The translations under genes were made by a program, and so were the position numbers. A model generated the notes under the pieces. The model had not been told where the DNA came from and searched no databases. It saw only the letters and a program-made list of their open reading frames with translations. This document shows positions 1-9,119 of a stretch of DNA of 64,000 nt, in pieces. Each line of letters opens with the position of its first letter. The first letter of the stretch is position 1. Source of the DNA: Zongyangia gallinarum (GTDB lineage: Bacteria > Bacillota > Clostridia > Oscillospirales > Ruminococcaceae); the NCBI GenBank assembly GCA_904419315.1, contig CAJFQY010000011.1, positions 34,906 to 98,905 of the forward strand. Direction: 5' to 3'.

Positions 1-1
1 T

Positions 2-430
2 ATTACCCGGGACAGTGTTGGCGACATTCTGATAGAGCCAGGTCGGTGCGTAGTTTTCCTCAGAGAACCTGCGGCTCGGCTAGTGAAAAATGAATTGTCC
101 AAGGTGGGCAGAGAAGGTGTAAAAATCAGTGATGGTTTTCAAGACCCTTTGCCTGCCCTTCATCATTTTGTAGAGTCGGAAGGTACGGTCAGTTCTATGC
201 GCCTTGATTGTGTCGTTGCACTGCTGCTTTCTTTGAGCCGTGAAAAAGCAGTGCGTCTCATTACATCTGGATTGGTGGCGCTAAATTTTCTGGTGTGCGA
301 AGACAAGGACAAAACCGTGGAGGAGGGAGATCAACTCTCCATTCGCGGATATGGACGATTTCTGGTTGACAGCATCGGAGGGACAACCCGTAAGGGCAGA
401 ACCTTTATCCATACGAAAAAATTCATATAA
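2..430 (+). CDS. ylmH: YlmH-like S4 RNA-binding protein, 3' part
   Basis: The reading frame is open from base 2, so the gene begins before the window and only about 142 C-terminal residues are seen. An internal GTG at 83 lies in this frame and is probably not the start. The segment from about base 190 (MRLDCVVALLLSLSREKAV) has the shape of an S4 RNA-binding domain, followed by the GD..SIRGYGRF pattern typical of YlmH C-termini. YlmH proteins bind rRNA/tRNA and act in ribosome rescue; they usually lie in the division cluster just before divIVA, as here (19 bp gap). Family call is firm; function in this organism is inferred. Confidence 0.85.
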   Translation: MTRDSVGDILIEPGRCVVFLREPAARLVKNELSKVGREGVKISDGFQDPLPALHHFVESEGTVSSMRLDCVVALLLSLSREKAVRLITSGLVALNFLVCEDKDKTVEEGDQLSIRGYGRFLVDSIGGTTRKGRTFIHTKKFI

Positions 431-449
431 GTGAGAGGGAGGACAGGGA

Positions 450-1250
450 ATGTTAACTCCGAATGAGATTGCCAACAAAACTTTTGAGAAGACTAAATTT
501 TCCGGTTACCGGCCTGAGGACGTAGATGTTTTCATGCAGGAAGTTGCATCGGCTATGGCTGCCCTTCAGGCCGAGAAAAATGAACTGGAGGCTAAAATTG
601 AGGTTTTAGCTGACAAGGTTGAGGAGTACCGGAACGACGAGGACAGCCTTCGTGCCGCGTTGATCGGCGCCCAGAAACTGGGAGACAATATTGTCAAAGA
701 GTCGAAAAATAAGGCGGAGCTCATTATGCGTGATGCTCAGATTAAGGCAGAACGCATTGTAGAAAATGCTCAGCATAAAATCGAAAAAGAGCAGTACGCC
801 CTGCAGTTGATGCAGACGGAAGTTAAAAACTTTAAAGAGAAATTACTTTCCCTGTATAAAGCCCATTTAGAGTTAATCACAGCGCTTCCTGATTTTGACG
901 ATGAAAAGGAAGATGCGGTGGAAATCAATATTGACGATATTTCCTCTTCTGAACCGAAAGAGGATGCTGCGGTTCAGCCCGAGGAAACCAAGCTCAACGA
1001 AGGGCCGTCCATTTCGGTTGTAGAGAATTCCCAATCCGACGAAGCGGCTGCTGTTGAGGAAGTGGCTGAAGAGGATGAATTTATCATAAAAAAGAGCAGC
1101 TCTGCATTTAAGCCAGATTATCACGCAGATATCGCTCAGGGCATTCAGGAACTGAGCCAGCCTGCAAAGAGCGAGACCAAGAGTGAAAACAAGTTTGGTC
1201 CGCTTAAATTCGGTGCTGCCTATGACTTGACCCGTGATTCCGACAAATAA
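450..1250 (+). CDS. divIVA: DivIVA-domain cell division/polarity protein
   Basis: 266 residues. The N-terminus (MLTPNEIANKTF...GYRPEDVDVFM) is the classic DivIVA membrane-curvature-binding domain, followed by coiled coil to about residue 135 with heptad-like charged repeats. The tail (about 150-266) is acidic, rich in Glu and Ser, and probably disordered. DivIVA proteins sit at the inner face of the membrane at septa and poles and recruit division or sporulation partners. An SD-like GGGAGG lies just before the ATG. It follows the ylmH-type gene, the conserved order in Firmicutes, and precedes ileS, also common. Confidence 0.92.
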   Translation: MLTPNEIANKTFEKTKFSGYRPEDVDVFMQEVASAMAALQAEKNELEAKIEVLADKVEEYRNDEDSLRAALIGAQKLGDNIVKESKNKAELIMRDAQIKAERIVENAQHKIEKEQYALQLMQTEVKNFKEKLLSLYKAHLELITALPDFDDEKEDAVEINIDDISSSEPKEDAAVQPEETKLNEGPSISVVENSQSDEAAAVEEVAEEDEFIIKKSSSAFKPDYHADIAQGIQELSQPAKSETKSENKFGPLKFGAAYDLTRDSDK

Positions 1251-1291
1251 CGGTATTTTTGGATACCTAAAATATAAGGAGAGAATACCCA

Positions 1292-4081
1292 ATGCCTCAG
1301 GACTATAATCAAACACTGAATCTTCCCCAGACAGATTTTCAGATGCGTGCGGCGTTGCCCCAGCGGGAACCCGAAATGCTCAAGGAATGGGAAGAGAACA
1401 AACGTTATGAGAAGCTGATCAAAAAAAATGAGGGGAAACCTCTGTATGTGCTTCATGACGGCCCGCCTTATGCCAATGGAGACATCCATTTGGGTACAGC
1501 GCTTAACAAAGTACTGAAAGATTTTATTGTTCGCTATAAAAATATGGCCGGATTCCAGTCTCCTTATGTTCCGGGCTGGGATACCCATGGTTTGCCCATC
1601 GAACTTAAGGCAATGAAGAGTATTGGCGTCAATAATATTAAGTCGGCGGTAGACCTCCGCCATCACTGCCGTGAATTTGCATTGTCCTTTGTAGAAAATC
1701 AGAAAAAACAGTTCCAACGCCTTGGCGTTTGGGGGGATTTTGATGACCCCTATCTGACCTTGAAGCCCGAATTTGAGGCCCGCCAGATCGAAATTTTCGG
1801 TGAAATGGCGAAAAAAGGCTATATCTATAAAGGCTTAAAGCCGGTATATTGGTGCCCTGAGTGTGTTACGGCGCTGGCGGAGGCAGAGATTGAATATGCG
1901 GAGGATCCTTGTCATTCCATCTATGTTAAGTTTAAGGTAAAGGATGATAAGGGGAAAATGGCACCTTTGGGGGTGGATCTGTCCAAAACTTACTTTGTAA
2001 TCTGGACAACGACCACCTGGACCTTGCCGGGTAACGTAGCCATCTGCCTTGGCCCTGACTTTGAATACTGTGCAGTCAAGGCTGGGGATGAATATTATAT
2101 CATGGCGAGAGAACTTGTAGACAATGCCATGAAAGCCGCTAAAATCGAAAATTATGAAATTGTAGGATCCACCCAGGGTAAAGAGCTGGAATATGTGGTT
2201 TGCGAACACCCCTTTATTGATCGGGATTCCCTGGTGATTTTGGGTGACCATGTTACCCTGGAAAGTGGTACCGGATGTGTCCATACTGCTCCGGGACACG
2301 GTATTGAGGACTTCGAGGTTTGTGTCAACCATTATCCTGAGATTCCAATTGTAGTACCGGTGGATGATAAGGGTAAGTTGACAGAACTTGCCGGACAATT
2401 TGCCGGCTTGACGACAGATGAGGCCAATAAGGCCATTGCCAAGCATTTGGATGAGACGGGACATCTTTTTGCTATCGAAAAGATCATTCACCAGTATCCA
2501 CACTGCTGGCGGTGTAAACAGCCGGTGTTATTCCGTGCGACCGAACAGTGGTTCTGTTCCATTGACGGCTTTAAAGAGGATGTATACAAGGCGATCAAAG
2601 ATATTCATTGGATTCCTGCCTGGGGTGAAGATCGAATTACCGGTATGGTAAGAGACCGCTCCGACTGGTGTATCTCTCGGCAGCGGACCTGGGGTGTTCC
2701 TATCCCCATCTTCTACTGCGCAGACTGTGGTGAGCATGTTGTCACCGATGAGAGCATCAAAGCGGTGTCCGATCTTTTCCGAAAAGAAGGCTCTGACGCC
2801 TGGTATACCAAGGAGGCAGATGAGATTCTGCCGGAGGGCTTTAAGTGTCCGCACTGTGGCGGCACTCACTTTACCAAAGAAAACGACATTATGGATGTGT
2901 GGTTTGATTCTGGTTGTACCCACGCAGCAGTCCTCAAAGAAAGAAAGGAACTGCGCTGGCCTGCAGACCTCTATCTAGAGGGTGCGGATCAGTACCGCGG
3001 TTGGTTCCAGTCCTCCTTGTTGACCTCGGTGGCAGCCCTTGGTACAGCACCGTATAAAGCAGTTTGTACCCACGGCTGGGTTGTAGACGGAGAAGGCAAG
3101 AAAATGTCCAAGTCTTTGGGCAACGGAATTGTTCCTGAAGATATCATCAAACAATATGGTGCAGATGTACTGCGGCTGTGGGTTGCCTCCTCTGATTATC
3201 ACGCGGATATTCGTATTTCTCCTGATATTCTCAAGCAGCTTTCTGAAGTGTATCGGAAGATCCGCAATACGGCGCGTTATATTCTGGGCAATCTCTATGA
3301 CTTTGATCCCAACCGGGACATGGTCGCAGATGATCAGCTCTTTGAGCTGGATCGTTGGGCGTTGACCCAGCTGGATAGCCTTATCGGCAAGGTGCGCGAT
3401 GCCTACGATCACTTCGAGTTCCATTTGATCTACCATGCAGTGCGCAATTTCTGTGTGATTGATATGTCGAATTTCTATCTGGACATTTTGAAAGACCGCC
3501 TGTATGTTGAAAAATCGGATTCTCTTTCCCGGCGTGCAGCGCAGACTGCTATTTACCGTATTCTTAGCGCTCTGACTCGGATGTTGGCTCCAATTTTGGC
3601 TTTCACTGCTGATGAAATCTGGAAATTCTTGCCCCATCTTGACAGCGAGGATAGCGAGTGTGTTATGTTTAATGACATGCCTTCTACCTCTGGGCTCAGT
3701 GAGGACAGCATCTTCATGACCAAGTGGAACCGGATTAAGGATATTCGTGAAGATGTCAATAAAGCGCTGGAGCTGGCGAGAAAGCAAAAAGTTATTGGAA
3801 AATCCTTGGAGGCTAAGGTTACCTTGGGCTGTGAGGGTGAACTTTATGACTTCTTGAAGAGCGTGGAAAAGGAATTGACGACAGCATTTATTGTGTCCGC
3901 TGTTGAAATTGTGAATACTCCCAGTGGAGATTTTGCAGGGGATGTAGAAGGCCTTAAGGTCACTATTTCCAAGGCTGACGGCGAGAAATGTGAACGTTGC
4001 TGGACCTTCAGTAATACTGTTGGCCAGGATATAGAGCATCCGACTTTATGCAGCCGGTGTGCCGCAATTATCAAAGAATAA
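1292..4081 (+). CDS. ileS: Isoleucyl-tRNA synthetase
   Basis: 929 residues, the usual bacterial length. It charges tRNA-Ile with isoleucine in the cytoplasm. Visible are the HIGH-type motif (PPYANGDIHLG, residues 58-68), the KMSKS motif (around 603-608), the editing domain between them with TWTLPGN, and a C-terminal zinc finger with Cys at 900, 903, 920 and 923. The zinc-finger form is the ordinary housekeeping type rather than the mupirocin-resistant one. No T-box precedes this gene: only 41 bp separate it from divIVA. SD AAGGAGAG lies before the ATG. Confidence 0.98.
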   Translation: MPQDYNQTLNLPQTDFQMRAALPQREPEMLKEWEENKRYEKLIKKNEGKPLYVLHDGPPYANGDIHLGTALNKVLKDFIVRYKNMAGFQSPYVPGWDTHGLPIELKAMKSIGVNNIKSAVDLRHHCREFALSFVENQKKQFQRLGVWGDFDDPYLTLKPEFEARQIEIFGEMAKKGYIYKGLKPVYWCPECVTALAEAEIEYAEDPCHSIYVKFKVKDDKGKMAPLGVDLSKTYFVIWTTTTWTLPGNVAICLGPDFEYCAVKAGDEYYIMARELVDNAMKAAKIENYEIVGSTQGKELEYVVCEHPFIDRDSLVILGDHVTLESGTGCVHTAPGHGIEDFEVCVNHYPEIPIVVPVDDKGKLTELAGQFAGLTTDEANKAIAKHLDETGHLFAIEKIIHQYPHCWRCKQPVLFRATEQWFCSIDGFKEDVYKAIKDIHWIPAWGEDRITGMVRDRSDWCISRQRTWGVPIPIFYCADCGEHVVTDESIKAVSDLFRKEGSDAWYTKEADEILPEGFKCPHCGGTHFTKENDIMDVWFDSGCTHAAVLKERKELRWPADLYLEGADQYRGWFQSSLLTSVAALGTAPYKAVCTHGWVVDGEGKKMSKSLGNGIVPEDIIKQYGADVLRLWVASSDYHADIRISPDILKQLSEVYRKIRNTARYILGNLYDFDPNRDMVADDQLFELDRWALTQLDSLIGKVRDAYDHFEFHLIYHAVRNFCVIDMSNFYLDILKDRLYVEKSDSLSRRAAQTAIYRILSALTRMLAPILAFTADEIWKFLPHLDSEDSECVMFNDMPSTSGLSEDSIFMTKWNRIKDIREDVNKALELARKQKVIGKSLEAKVTLGCEGELYDFLKSVEKELTTAFIVSAVEIVNTPSGDFAGDVEGLKVTISKADGEKCERCWTFSNTVGQDIEHPTLCSRCAAIIKE

Positions 4082-4085
4082 TTTC

Positions 4086-4120
4086 TTGCGGTGTGTCTCC
4101 TTGAGATACACCGCAAATTT
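4086..4120 (+). terminator. Hairpin after ileS, weak terminator or processing site
   Basis: Inverted repeat 4086-4099 / 4103-4116 (14 bp, one G-U) directly after the ileS stop. Only a short ATTTAT tail follows, so it may attenuate or protect the 3' end rather than stop transcription before lspA. Confidence 0.55.
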
Positions 4121-4164
4121 ATGCTACCCTTGCGCTATCAATTCGAAAGGGACAGGATATTCGT

Positions 4165-4668
4165 ATGGTTTATATTGCGTTATTATCAGCTGCTGGTTTG
4201 GCCGCTATCGATCAGCTTATTAAGTTTTTTGCTGTAACCTGGCTGCAGGACGCCGGCACAGTGACACTGATACCGGGGCTCATCGATCTGGTTTATGTTG
4301 AAAATACTGGCGCTGCCTGGGGGCTTTTTGCGGGGAATACCTGGCTTTTGGTGGGGGTAACGTCCCTTGCTATCATCGCAGCCGTTGTATTCATGTTGAT
4401 GAAAAAGGTTCAGTCTCCCTTTTTGATTTGGATGATCAGCGTTGTCATCGGAGGGGGAGTGGGCAATCTCATAGACCGGATTTTTCGGGTAGATGCTGCG
4501 GGAAACCACTTTGTAGTAGATTATCTCAACTTTTCTTTTATAGATTTTCCCGTATTTAATTTTGCCGATTGTTGTGTTGTCATAGGGATGATTGCTATTG
4601 TAATCTATATTCTGTTTTTTGACGGAAAGAAGGATAAAGAAACCTCACAGGTGATTTCTCATGAATGA
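4165..4668 (+). CDS. lspA: Lipoprotein signal peptidase (signal peptidase II)
   Basis: 167 residues with four hydrophobic segments. This membrane aspartyl protease removes signal peptides from diacylglyceryl-modified prolipoproteins. The two catalytic aspartates are seen as D104 in GNLIDRIF and D135 in FNFADCCV, with the family ENTGAAWG motif near residue 46. It overlaps the next gene by 8 bp, so the two are translationally coupled. The partner enzyme Lgt is encoded at 40469 in this same window. Confidence 0.97.
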   Translation: MVYIALLSAAGLAAIDQLIKFFAVTWLQDAGTVTLIPGLIDLVYVENTGAAWGLFAGNTWLLVGVTSLAIIAAVVFMLMKKVQSPFLIWMISVVIGGGVGNLIDRIFRVDAAGNHFVVDYLNFSFIDFPVFNFADCCVVIGMIAIVIYILFFDGKKDKETSQVISHE

Positions 4669-5584
4669 GAAAGAGACTATTATTTTGACGGTAGCAGGGG
4701 AGGAAGAAGTCCGGCTGGATAAGTATTTGGCTGATGTTGTGGAAGATCAGTCCCGTGCCAGTATTCAAAGGCTTATGGAAGCGGGCGAGGTGCGATTGGA
4801 GGGCAGAGTCGTTTCTAAAAACGCCAAGGCGAAACCCGGTGATCGAGTGAAATTAACCATCCCTCCTCCAATTCCTTTGGGTGTTCTCCCTGAGAATATA
4901 CCCCTGGATATTGTCTACGAGGATGAAGACCTCCTTGTTGTCAACAAGCCGAAAGGGATGGTAGTTCATCCGGCAGCGGGCAACCATGATGGCACCCTTG
5001 TCAACGCACTTCTTTTTCATTGCAGGAATTCTTTATCGGGCATTGGTGGTGTTATGCGTCCCGGTATCGTTCACCGTATCGATAAGGACACCAGTGGGCT
5101 GCTCATGGTGGCAAAAAACGACTTTGCTCATCTTTCTCTGGCCCAACAGATAAAAGATCATTCCTTTACCCGTATTTACGCGGCCGTGGTCTACGGCCAC
5201 ATGAAAGAAGAAAAGGGTGAGGTGATCGCTCCCATTGGGAGGCATCCAGTGGATCGCAAGAAGATGGCGGTCACAGAGAGAAATAGCAAAGAAGCGATTA
5301 CCCACTTTGAGGTTGTACAGTATTTTCGCGGTTTTACCCAACTGAAGTTGCGGTTGGAAACAGGTCGGACCCACCAAATTAGGGTACACATGGCTTATAT
5401 CGGACATCCAGTAGCCGGCGATCCTGTCTATGGCCCTAAAAAGGTGATCAAGAGCCTTCAGGGCCAATGCCTCCATGCCCAAACTTTGGGATTTGTTCAT
5501 CCGCGCAGCGGGGAATATATGGAGTTTACGTCTCCATTGCCGAGCTACTTTGACCAATTTATCAAAGGCCTACCTGTGGAGTAG
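4661..5584 (+). CDS. RluD-family 23S rRNA pseudouridine synthase
   Basis: 307 residues. An N-terminal S4 domain (about 15-75) is followed by the RluA/RluD catalytic domain. The motif HRIDKDTSGLL carries the catalytic aspartate D141. Enzymes of this class turn uridines in large-subunit rRNA into pseudouridine. The S4 domain favours the RluD/YlyB type over RluA. The lspA-rluD gene order is standard in Bacillota (lspA-ylyB). The exact target uridines cannot be read from the sequence. Confidence 0.93.
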   Translation: MNEKETIILTVAGEEEVRLDKYLADVVEDQSRASIQRLMEAGEVRLEGRVVSKNAKAKPGDRVKLTIPPPIPLGVLPENIPLDIVYEDEDLLVVNKPKGMVVHPAAGNHDGTLVNALLFHCRNSLSGIGGVMRPGIVHRIDKDTSGLLMVAKNDFAHLSLAQQIKDHSFTRIYAAVVYGHMKEEKGEVIAPIGRHPVDRKKMAVTERNSKEAITHFEVVQYFRGFTQLKLRLETGRTHQIRVHMAYIGHPVAGDPVYGPKKVIKSLQGQCLHAQTLGFVHPRSGEYMEFTSPLPSYFDQFIKGLPVE

Positions 5585-5605
5585 ATGATAGAAAGGAAGG
5601 AACCT

Positions 5606-6421
5606 ATGACAAAGCTTTCGGAGATCTTGCTTGTCACCGATATGGATGGCACATTGATGACTGCGAAGACGGGCATACCAAAGAAGAACTTGGTAGCCAT
5701 TGAACGGTTCATCAATGAAGGCGGAAATTTTGCTATTGCTACGGGCCGCGCCATTGTCTCAGCGCAGTATTATGTTAATCAATTGCCTCCGATAGGACCC
5801 TCTATTGTCTTTAATGGTGGCGGTATTTATGATTATACAACCCACCAGATTGGCGACACCCATTTTCTTCCTCCCCATGCCATGGAGTATGTCCAGGAAA
5901 TCTATGACCGCTTCCCTCGTACCGGCATCGAGGTCTATATAGACAGGGATATTTATATTCCCCGTATGAATTGTATTACTCAACAGCATTTGAATAATGA
6001 ATTCCTAAAGCATATCAAAGTAGACGGAGTTTCGGGATTATCGGGTAGCTGTTTTAAAATTATGTTTGGCTCTGAAGGCGACGTCATGCCTGAAATTCTG
6101 GATTATGCTTATCATATGCAGGTGGAGGGCGTTTATTTTGTCCAAACCGGTCCATTCTATTTAGAGATGCTTCCGGCTCACGTTACCAAGGGAACTGCTA
6201 TGCCGAAGTTGGCCCAGCTCTATGGCATCCCATTGGAAAATGTCTATGCCATTGGCGATTATGACAACGATGTGGAGATGCTGAAGTGCGTGGGACATCC
6301 GGTGTGTCCTGGAGACTCCCGGCCAGAAATTAAAGCCCTGTGTGAGCGCCAATTTTGCAATTGTTTGGACGGCGCTGTAGCGGAGCTGATTGAATATTTA
6401 GAAAATACCTATGAAATCTAG
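5606..6421 (+). CDS. Cof-type HAD-superfamily phosphatase
   Basis: About 271 residues from the ATG at 5606, which has SD AAGGAAGGA in front; the in-frame ATG at 5585 lacks a good SD. Motif I DMDGT (catalytic aspartate pair) and motif IV GDYDNDVEML are clear, with a Cof-type C2 cap between them. Family members dephosphorylate sugar phosphates or flavin/pyridoxal phosphates; the substrate here is unknown. It sits between the rluD-type gene and transketolase, so a sugar-phosphate substrate is possible but is only inference. Confidence 0.88.
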   Translation: MTKLSEILLVTDMDGTLMTAKTGIPKKNLVAIERFINEGGNFAIATGRAIVSAQYYVNQLPPIGPSIVFNGGGIYDYTTHQIGDTHFLPPHAMEYVQEIYDRFPRTGIEVYIDRDIYIPRMNCITQQHLNNEFLKHIKVDGVSGLSGSCFKIMFGSEGDVMPEILDYAYHMQVEGVYFVQTGPFYLEMLPAHVTKGTAMPKLAQLYGIPLENVYAIGDYDNDVEMLKCVGHPVCPGDSRPEIKALCERQFCNCLDGAVAELIEYLENTYEI

Positions 6422-6464
6422 CCTATCAGAAATTATTGCCATCAGTGGCAGAAGGAGTGTTCTT

Positions 6465-7310
6465 ATGCAACCAAATGAGAAAAAACAGTTGGAGTGCATG
6501 GCGTGTAAAATTAGAATCCACGCAGTGGATGCAGTCCATGCAGCCAAATCCGGACATCCCGGTGGGTCTTTGTCAATTGCTGACCTGTTATCCTGCCTGT
6601 ATTTTTACAAAATGCGGGTTGACCCGAAAAATCCCAAGTGGGAAGATCGTGACCGTCTGGTCCTTTCGAAGGGCCACTGTGCTCCCGGCCTCTATGCCGC
6701 TTTAGCGCTGAAAGGTTATTTCCCGGTAGAGGAGCTGAAAAAGCTGCGGAAGCCCGGCGCAATGCTCCAAGGGCATCCTGATATGAAAGGAACTCCCGGT
6801 ATCGATATGTCCACTGGATCTTTAGGTCAGGGCTTCTCCACGGCATGTGGTATGGCCGCTGCTGCGAAAGCAGATCATAAAGATTACCGTGTTTACTCCA
6901 TCATCGGCGATGGTGAGACCCAGGAAGGCCAGATTTGGGAAGCTGCAATGTTTGCTTCAAATTACGGCCTGGATAATTTGTGCGCGATTGTGGACTGCAA
7001 CGGATTGCAGATTGACGGCAATGTGGCTTACTCTAATTCTGCCGATTCATTGGCTGAAAAATTCGCCTCCTTTGGCTTTGAAGTGATCACCATTGATGCC
7101 CACGACTACGATCAGATCCTTTCTGCCTTAGATCAAGCGGAAGCAACCCAAGGCAAGCCTACAGTGATTATTGCAAAATCTATCAAAGGCAAGGGCGTTT
7201 CCTTCATGGAAAACAATGTAGCATGGCATGGATCCGCTCCCAATGATGAGCAGTATGCACAGGCAATGGACGAGCTGAATGCACAGCTTAAGAGCTTGGA
7301 GGTGGAATAA
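6465..7310 (+). CDS. Transketolase, N-terminal (TPP-binding) subunit
   Basis: About 281 residues. The ATG at 6465 follows SD AAGGAG; the longer ORF start at 6411 overlaps the previous gene and has no SD. It carries SGHPGGSLS and the thiamine-diphosphate motif GDGETQEGQIWEA...CNGLQIDG. With the next gene it forms a split transketolase, which moves two-carbon units between sugar phosphates in the non-oxidative pentose phosphate pathway. Split transketolases are common in Clostridia and archaea. The subunits are adjacent with no gap, so co-production is expected. Confidence 0.95.
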   Translation: MQPNEKKQLECMACKIRIHAVDAVHAAKSGHPGGSLSIADLLSCLYFYKMRVDPKNPKWEDRDRLVLSKGHCAPGLYAALALKGYFPVEELKKLRKPGAMLQGHPDMKGTPGIDMSTGSLGQGFSTACGMAAAAKADHKDYRVYSIIGDGETQEGQIWEAAMFASNYGLDNLCAIVDCNGLQIDGNVAYSNSADSLAEKFASFGFEVITIDAHDYDQILSALDQAEATQGKPTVIIAKSIKGKGVSFMENNVAWHGSAPNDEQYAQAMDELNAQLKSLEVE

Positions 7311-8249
7311 ATGGCAGAAATGGTAAAAAAGGCAACCCGTGAAAGTTATGGCGCCGCTTTGGCTGAGCTGGGTGAAAAATATAAAAATCTTGTCGTTTTG
7401 GATGCAGACCTTGCAAAAGCAACCAAGACAGAAGTATTCCTGAAAAAATTTCCAGAACGTTTCTATGAATGTGGAATTTCTGAGGCCAATATGATGGGAG
7501 TTGCAGCCGGTCTTTCGACCTGCGGTAAGATCCCCTTTGCAAGTTCTTTCGCCATGTTTGCGGCAGGCAGAGCGTATGAAATTATTCGCAATTCTATCGC
7601 ATACCCCCATTTGAACGTAAAAATTGGTGCTACCCATGCGGGTATTACAGTAGGCGAGGATGGCGCTACCCACCAATGCTTGGAGGATATTGCTCTTATG
7701 CGGGCTATTCCGGGCATGGTAGTGATCAATCCCTGTGATGATACTGAGACAAAAGCGGCAGTAGAAGCGGCCATTCTCCATGAAGGCCCTGTTTATCTGC
7801 GCTTTGGCCGTCTTGCAGTAGAAAACATCAACAATGGCCCAGACTATCATTTTGAATTGGGCAAGGGAATCCAGCTCAAAGACGGCAATGATGCGGCGAT
7901 TATTGCCACAGGCCTGATGGTTCAGGAATCTCTGAAAGCAGCAAAGATCTTGGAAGATGAGGGGATTCATGTCCGTGTTATCAATATCCACACCATCAAG
8001 CCCTTGGATGAAGAGATTGTCCTGAAGGCCGCTCGAGAAACTGGACTGCTCTTTACTGCCGAGGAACATAGCATTGTTGGCGGTTTGGGTGAAGCTGTGG
8101 CCTCTGTTATCAGTGAAAACTGCCCAGTAAAGGTTCATCGGATCGGTGTAAAAGATCGCTTCGGCTATTCTGGTCCGGCAGGAGAGCTCTTAAAACAATT
8201 TGAATTGACGGGCGAAGATATTGCCAAAAAGGTAAAAGCTTCCCTTTAA
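7311..8249 (+). CDS. Transketolase, C-terminal (pyrimidine-binding) subunit
   Basis: 312 residues. It holds the pyrimidine-binding domain (about 8-170, with ISEANMMGVAAGLS and the catalytic Glu region) and the transketolase C-terminal domain (about 185-305). It completes the active site with the upstream subunit. The start ATG follows the previous stop directly (GGTGGAATAA ATG), giving tight coupling. An intrinsic terminator follows at 8263. In this window the pathway link is to araBD, whose product D-xylulose 5-phosphate is a transketolase substrate. Confidence 0.95.
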   Translation: MAEMVKKATRESYGAALAELGEKYKNLVVLDADLAKATKTEVFLKKFPERFYECGISEANMMGVAAGLSTCGKIPFASSFAMFAAGRAYEIIRNSIAYPHLNVKIGATHAGITVGEDGATHQCLEDIALMRAIPGMVVINPCDDTETKAAVEAAILHEGPVYLRFGRLAVENINNGPDYHFELGKGIQLKDGNDAAIIATGLMVQESLKAAKILEDEGIHVRVINIHTIKPLDEEIVLKAARETGLLFTAEEHSIVGGLGEAVASVISENCPVKVHRIGVKDRFGYSGPAGELLKQFELTGEDIAKKVKASL

Positions 8250-8262
8250 TATCCTTTGATGT

Positions 8263-8293
8263 AAAAAAGAGACGCATGAGCGTCTCTTTTTTT
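8263..8293 (+). terminator. Intrinsic terminator after transketolase
   Basis: Stem AGAGACGC / GCGTCTCT with a 4-base loop followed by a run of seven T, 14 bp after the stop codon. Confidence 0.93.
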
Positions 8294-8366
8294 ATACTAT
8301 AATCGAAAATAGTCGAAAAATGTGGTATGATATGGATGTTAATATTTGTAGATGGGACGTGGGATC

Positions 8367-8762
8367 ATGGGCAATCATCGTGACATGAAGATCTTGTTGA
8401 TCGCAGTTTTAGTCATGTCAATCTTTTTGGTGGCCTTTAATGTGGCGACCATCCCCTCCACGATAGAGCCGGAATTTTATTACTATGAGGAGGATTCAGA
8501 GGAGATTCCAGATGGGAGAGGGGATGTCTATGAGTCATCGGATGTTACATCCAGTGTAACTGCCAGCTTTCCCATCAATATCAATACAGCAACCAAAGAG
8601 GAGTTGGATCTGATTCCCGGGATTGGGCCTGCAAAAGCGCAAGCAATTATTGACTACCGTAACACTGTGGGGGTGATAAGAACCATGGAGGAGCTTGTCA
8701 ATGTGTCCGGTATCGGAGAAAAGACTCTTGAAAATATACGACAGTATATTGTATTGGAATAG
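8367..8762 (+). CDS. ComEA-like helix-hairpin-helix protein, membrane anchored
   Basis: About 131 residues from ATG 8367 (8352 is an alternative; neither SD is strong). One N-terminal hydrophobic helix (KILLIAVLVMSIFLVAF) acts as anchor or signal, followed by an acidic linker and two helix-hairpin-helix repeats (INTATKEELDLIPGIGPAKA and VSGIGEKTLENI). This is the ComEA layout: a DNA-binding protein on the outer face of the membrane used in DNA uptake. It stands alone; comEB/comEC are not nearby, so a role in competence is family-based only. Confidence 0.88.
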   Translation: MGNHRDMKILLIAVLVMSIFLVAFNVATIPSTIEPEFYYYEEDSEEIPDGRGDVYESSDVTSSVTASFPININTATKEELDLIPGIGPAKAQAIIDYRNTVGVIRTMEELVNVSGIGEKTLENIRQYIVLE

Positions 8763-8768
8763 TGAAAT

Positions 8769-8801
8769 AAAAAACCTGGGAAAAGTTTCCCGGGTTTTTT
8801 A
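8769..8801 (+). terminator. Intrinsic terminator after comEA-like gene
   Basis: Inverted repeat AACCTGGG...CCCGGGTT (AAACCCGGG class) followed by six T, just after the stop. Confidence 0.9.
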
Positions 8802-9119
8802 TCGTATCCATACGATGAGGAGCCCCCAATAATATAGGAGATTTTTTGGAAAATTTCACAAAAAAATTTGGTACAATTTCTCTTAGAAAACAAGTAAATA
8901 AAACAACGATAAGCAAATAACAGTTTCTTATTATTTTTAAATTTGGGAAAAAATAGAATAAAATTTGATATTTTGCAATAAATATAAAGAGCTTATTTTA
9001 AATTTGTATCAAAAATATAAAAAATATCTGAAAAAATATAAGTTTTGTCAATTGTTTTCACTGTAAATAACATTTACAATAAGAAAAGATGTAAGTACAA
9101 TCAGGAGGTGAGTTGTATT
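8802..9119 (+). promoter_or_regulatory. AT-rich upstream region of araR
   Basis: About 318 bases of very AT-rich DNA with no supportable gene. It ends in the araR SD AGGAGGTG (9103-9110). Several possible -10 boxes exist, but I cannot choose one. A partial AraR-like site lies near its end (see 9089). Confidence 0.5.
9089..9101. promoter_or_regulatory. Imperfect AraR-like operator ahead of araR
   Basis: ATGTAAGTACAAT matches 11 of 13 positions of TTGTACGTACAAT, the AraR-type half palindrome found in full ahead of araB. It lies 2 bp before the araR SD, which fits autoregulation. Weak on its own. Confidence 0.4.

Noticed and set aside
2975..4039. 354-residue open frame on the minus strand inside ileS
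   Set aside because: Shadow of the ileS reading frame; no SD, no recognisable domain, and the plus-strand gene is certain.
7128..8138. 336-residue minus-strand frame across the transketolase subunits
   Set aside because: Spans the junction of two certain genes; composition (many Cys, Phe, Ile) is typical of an antisense shadow.
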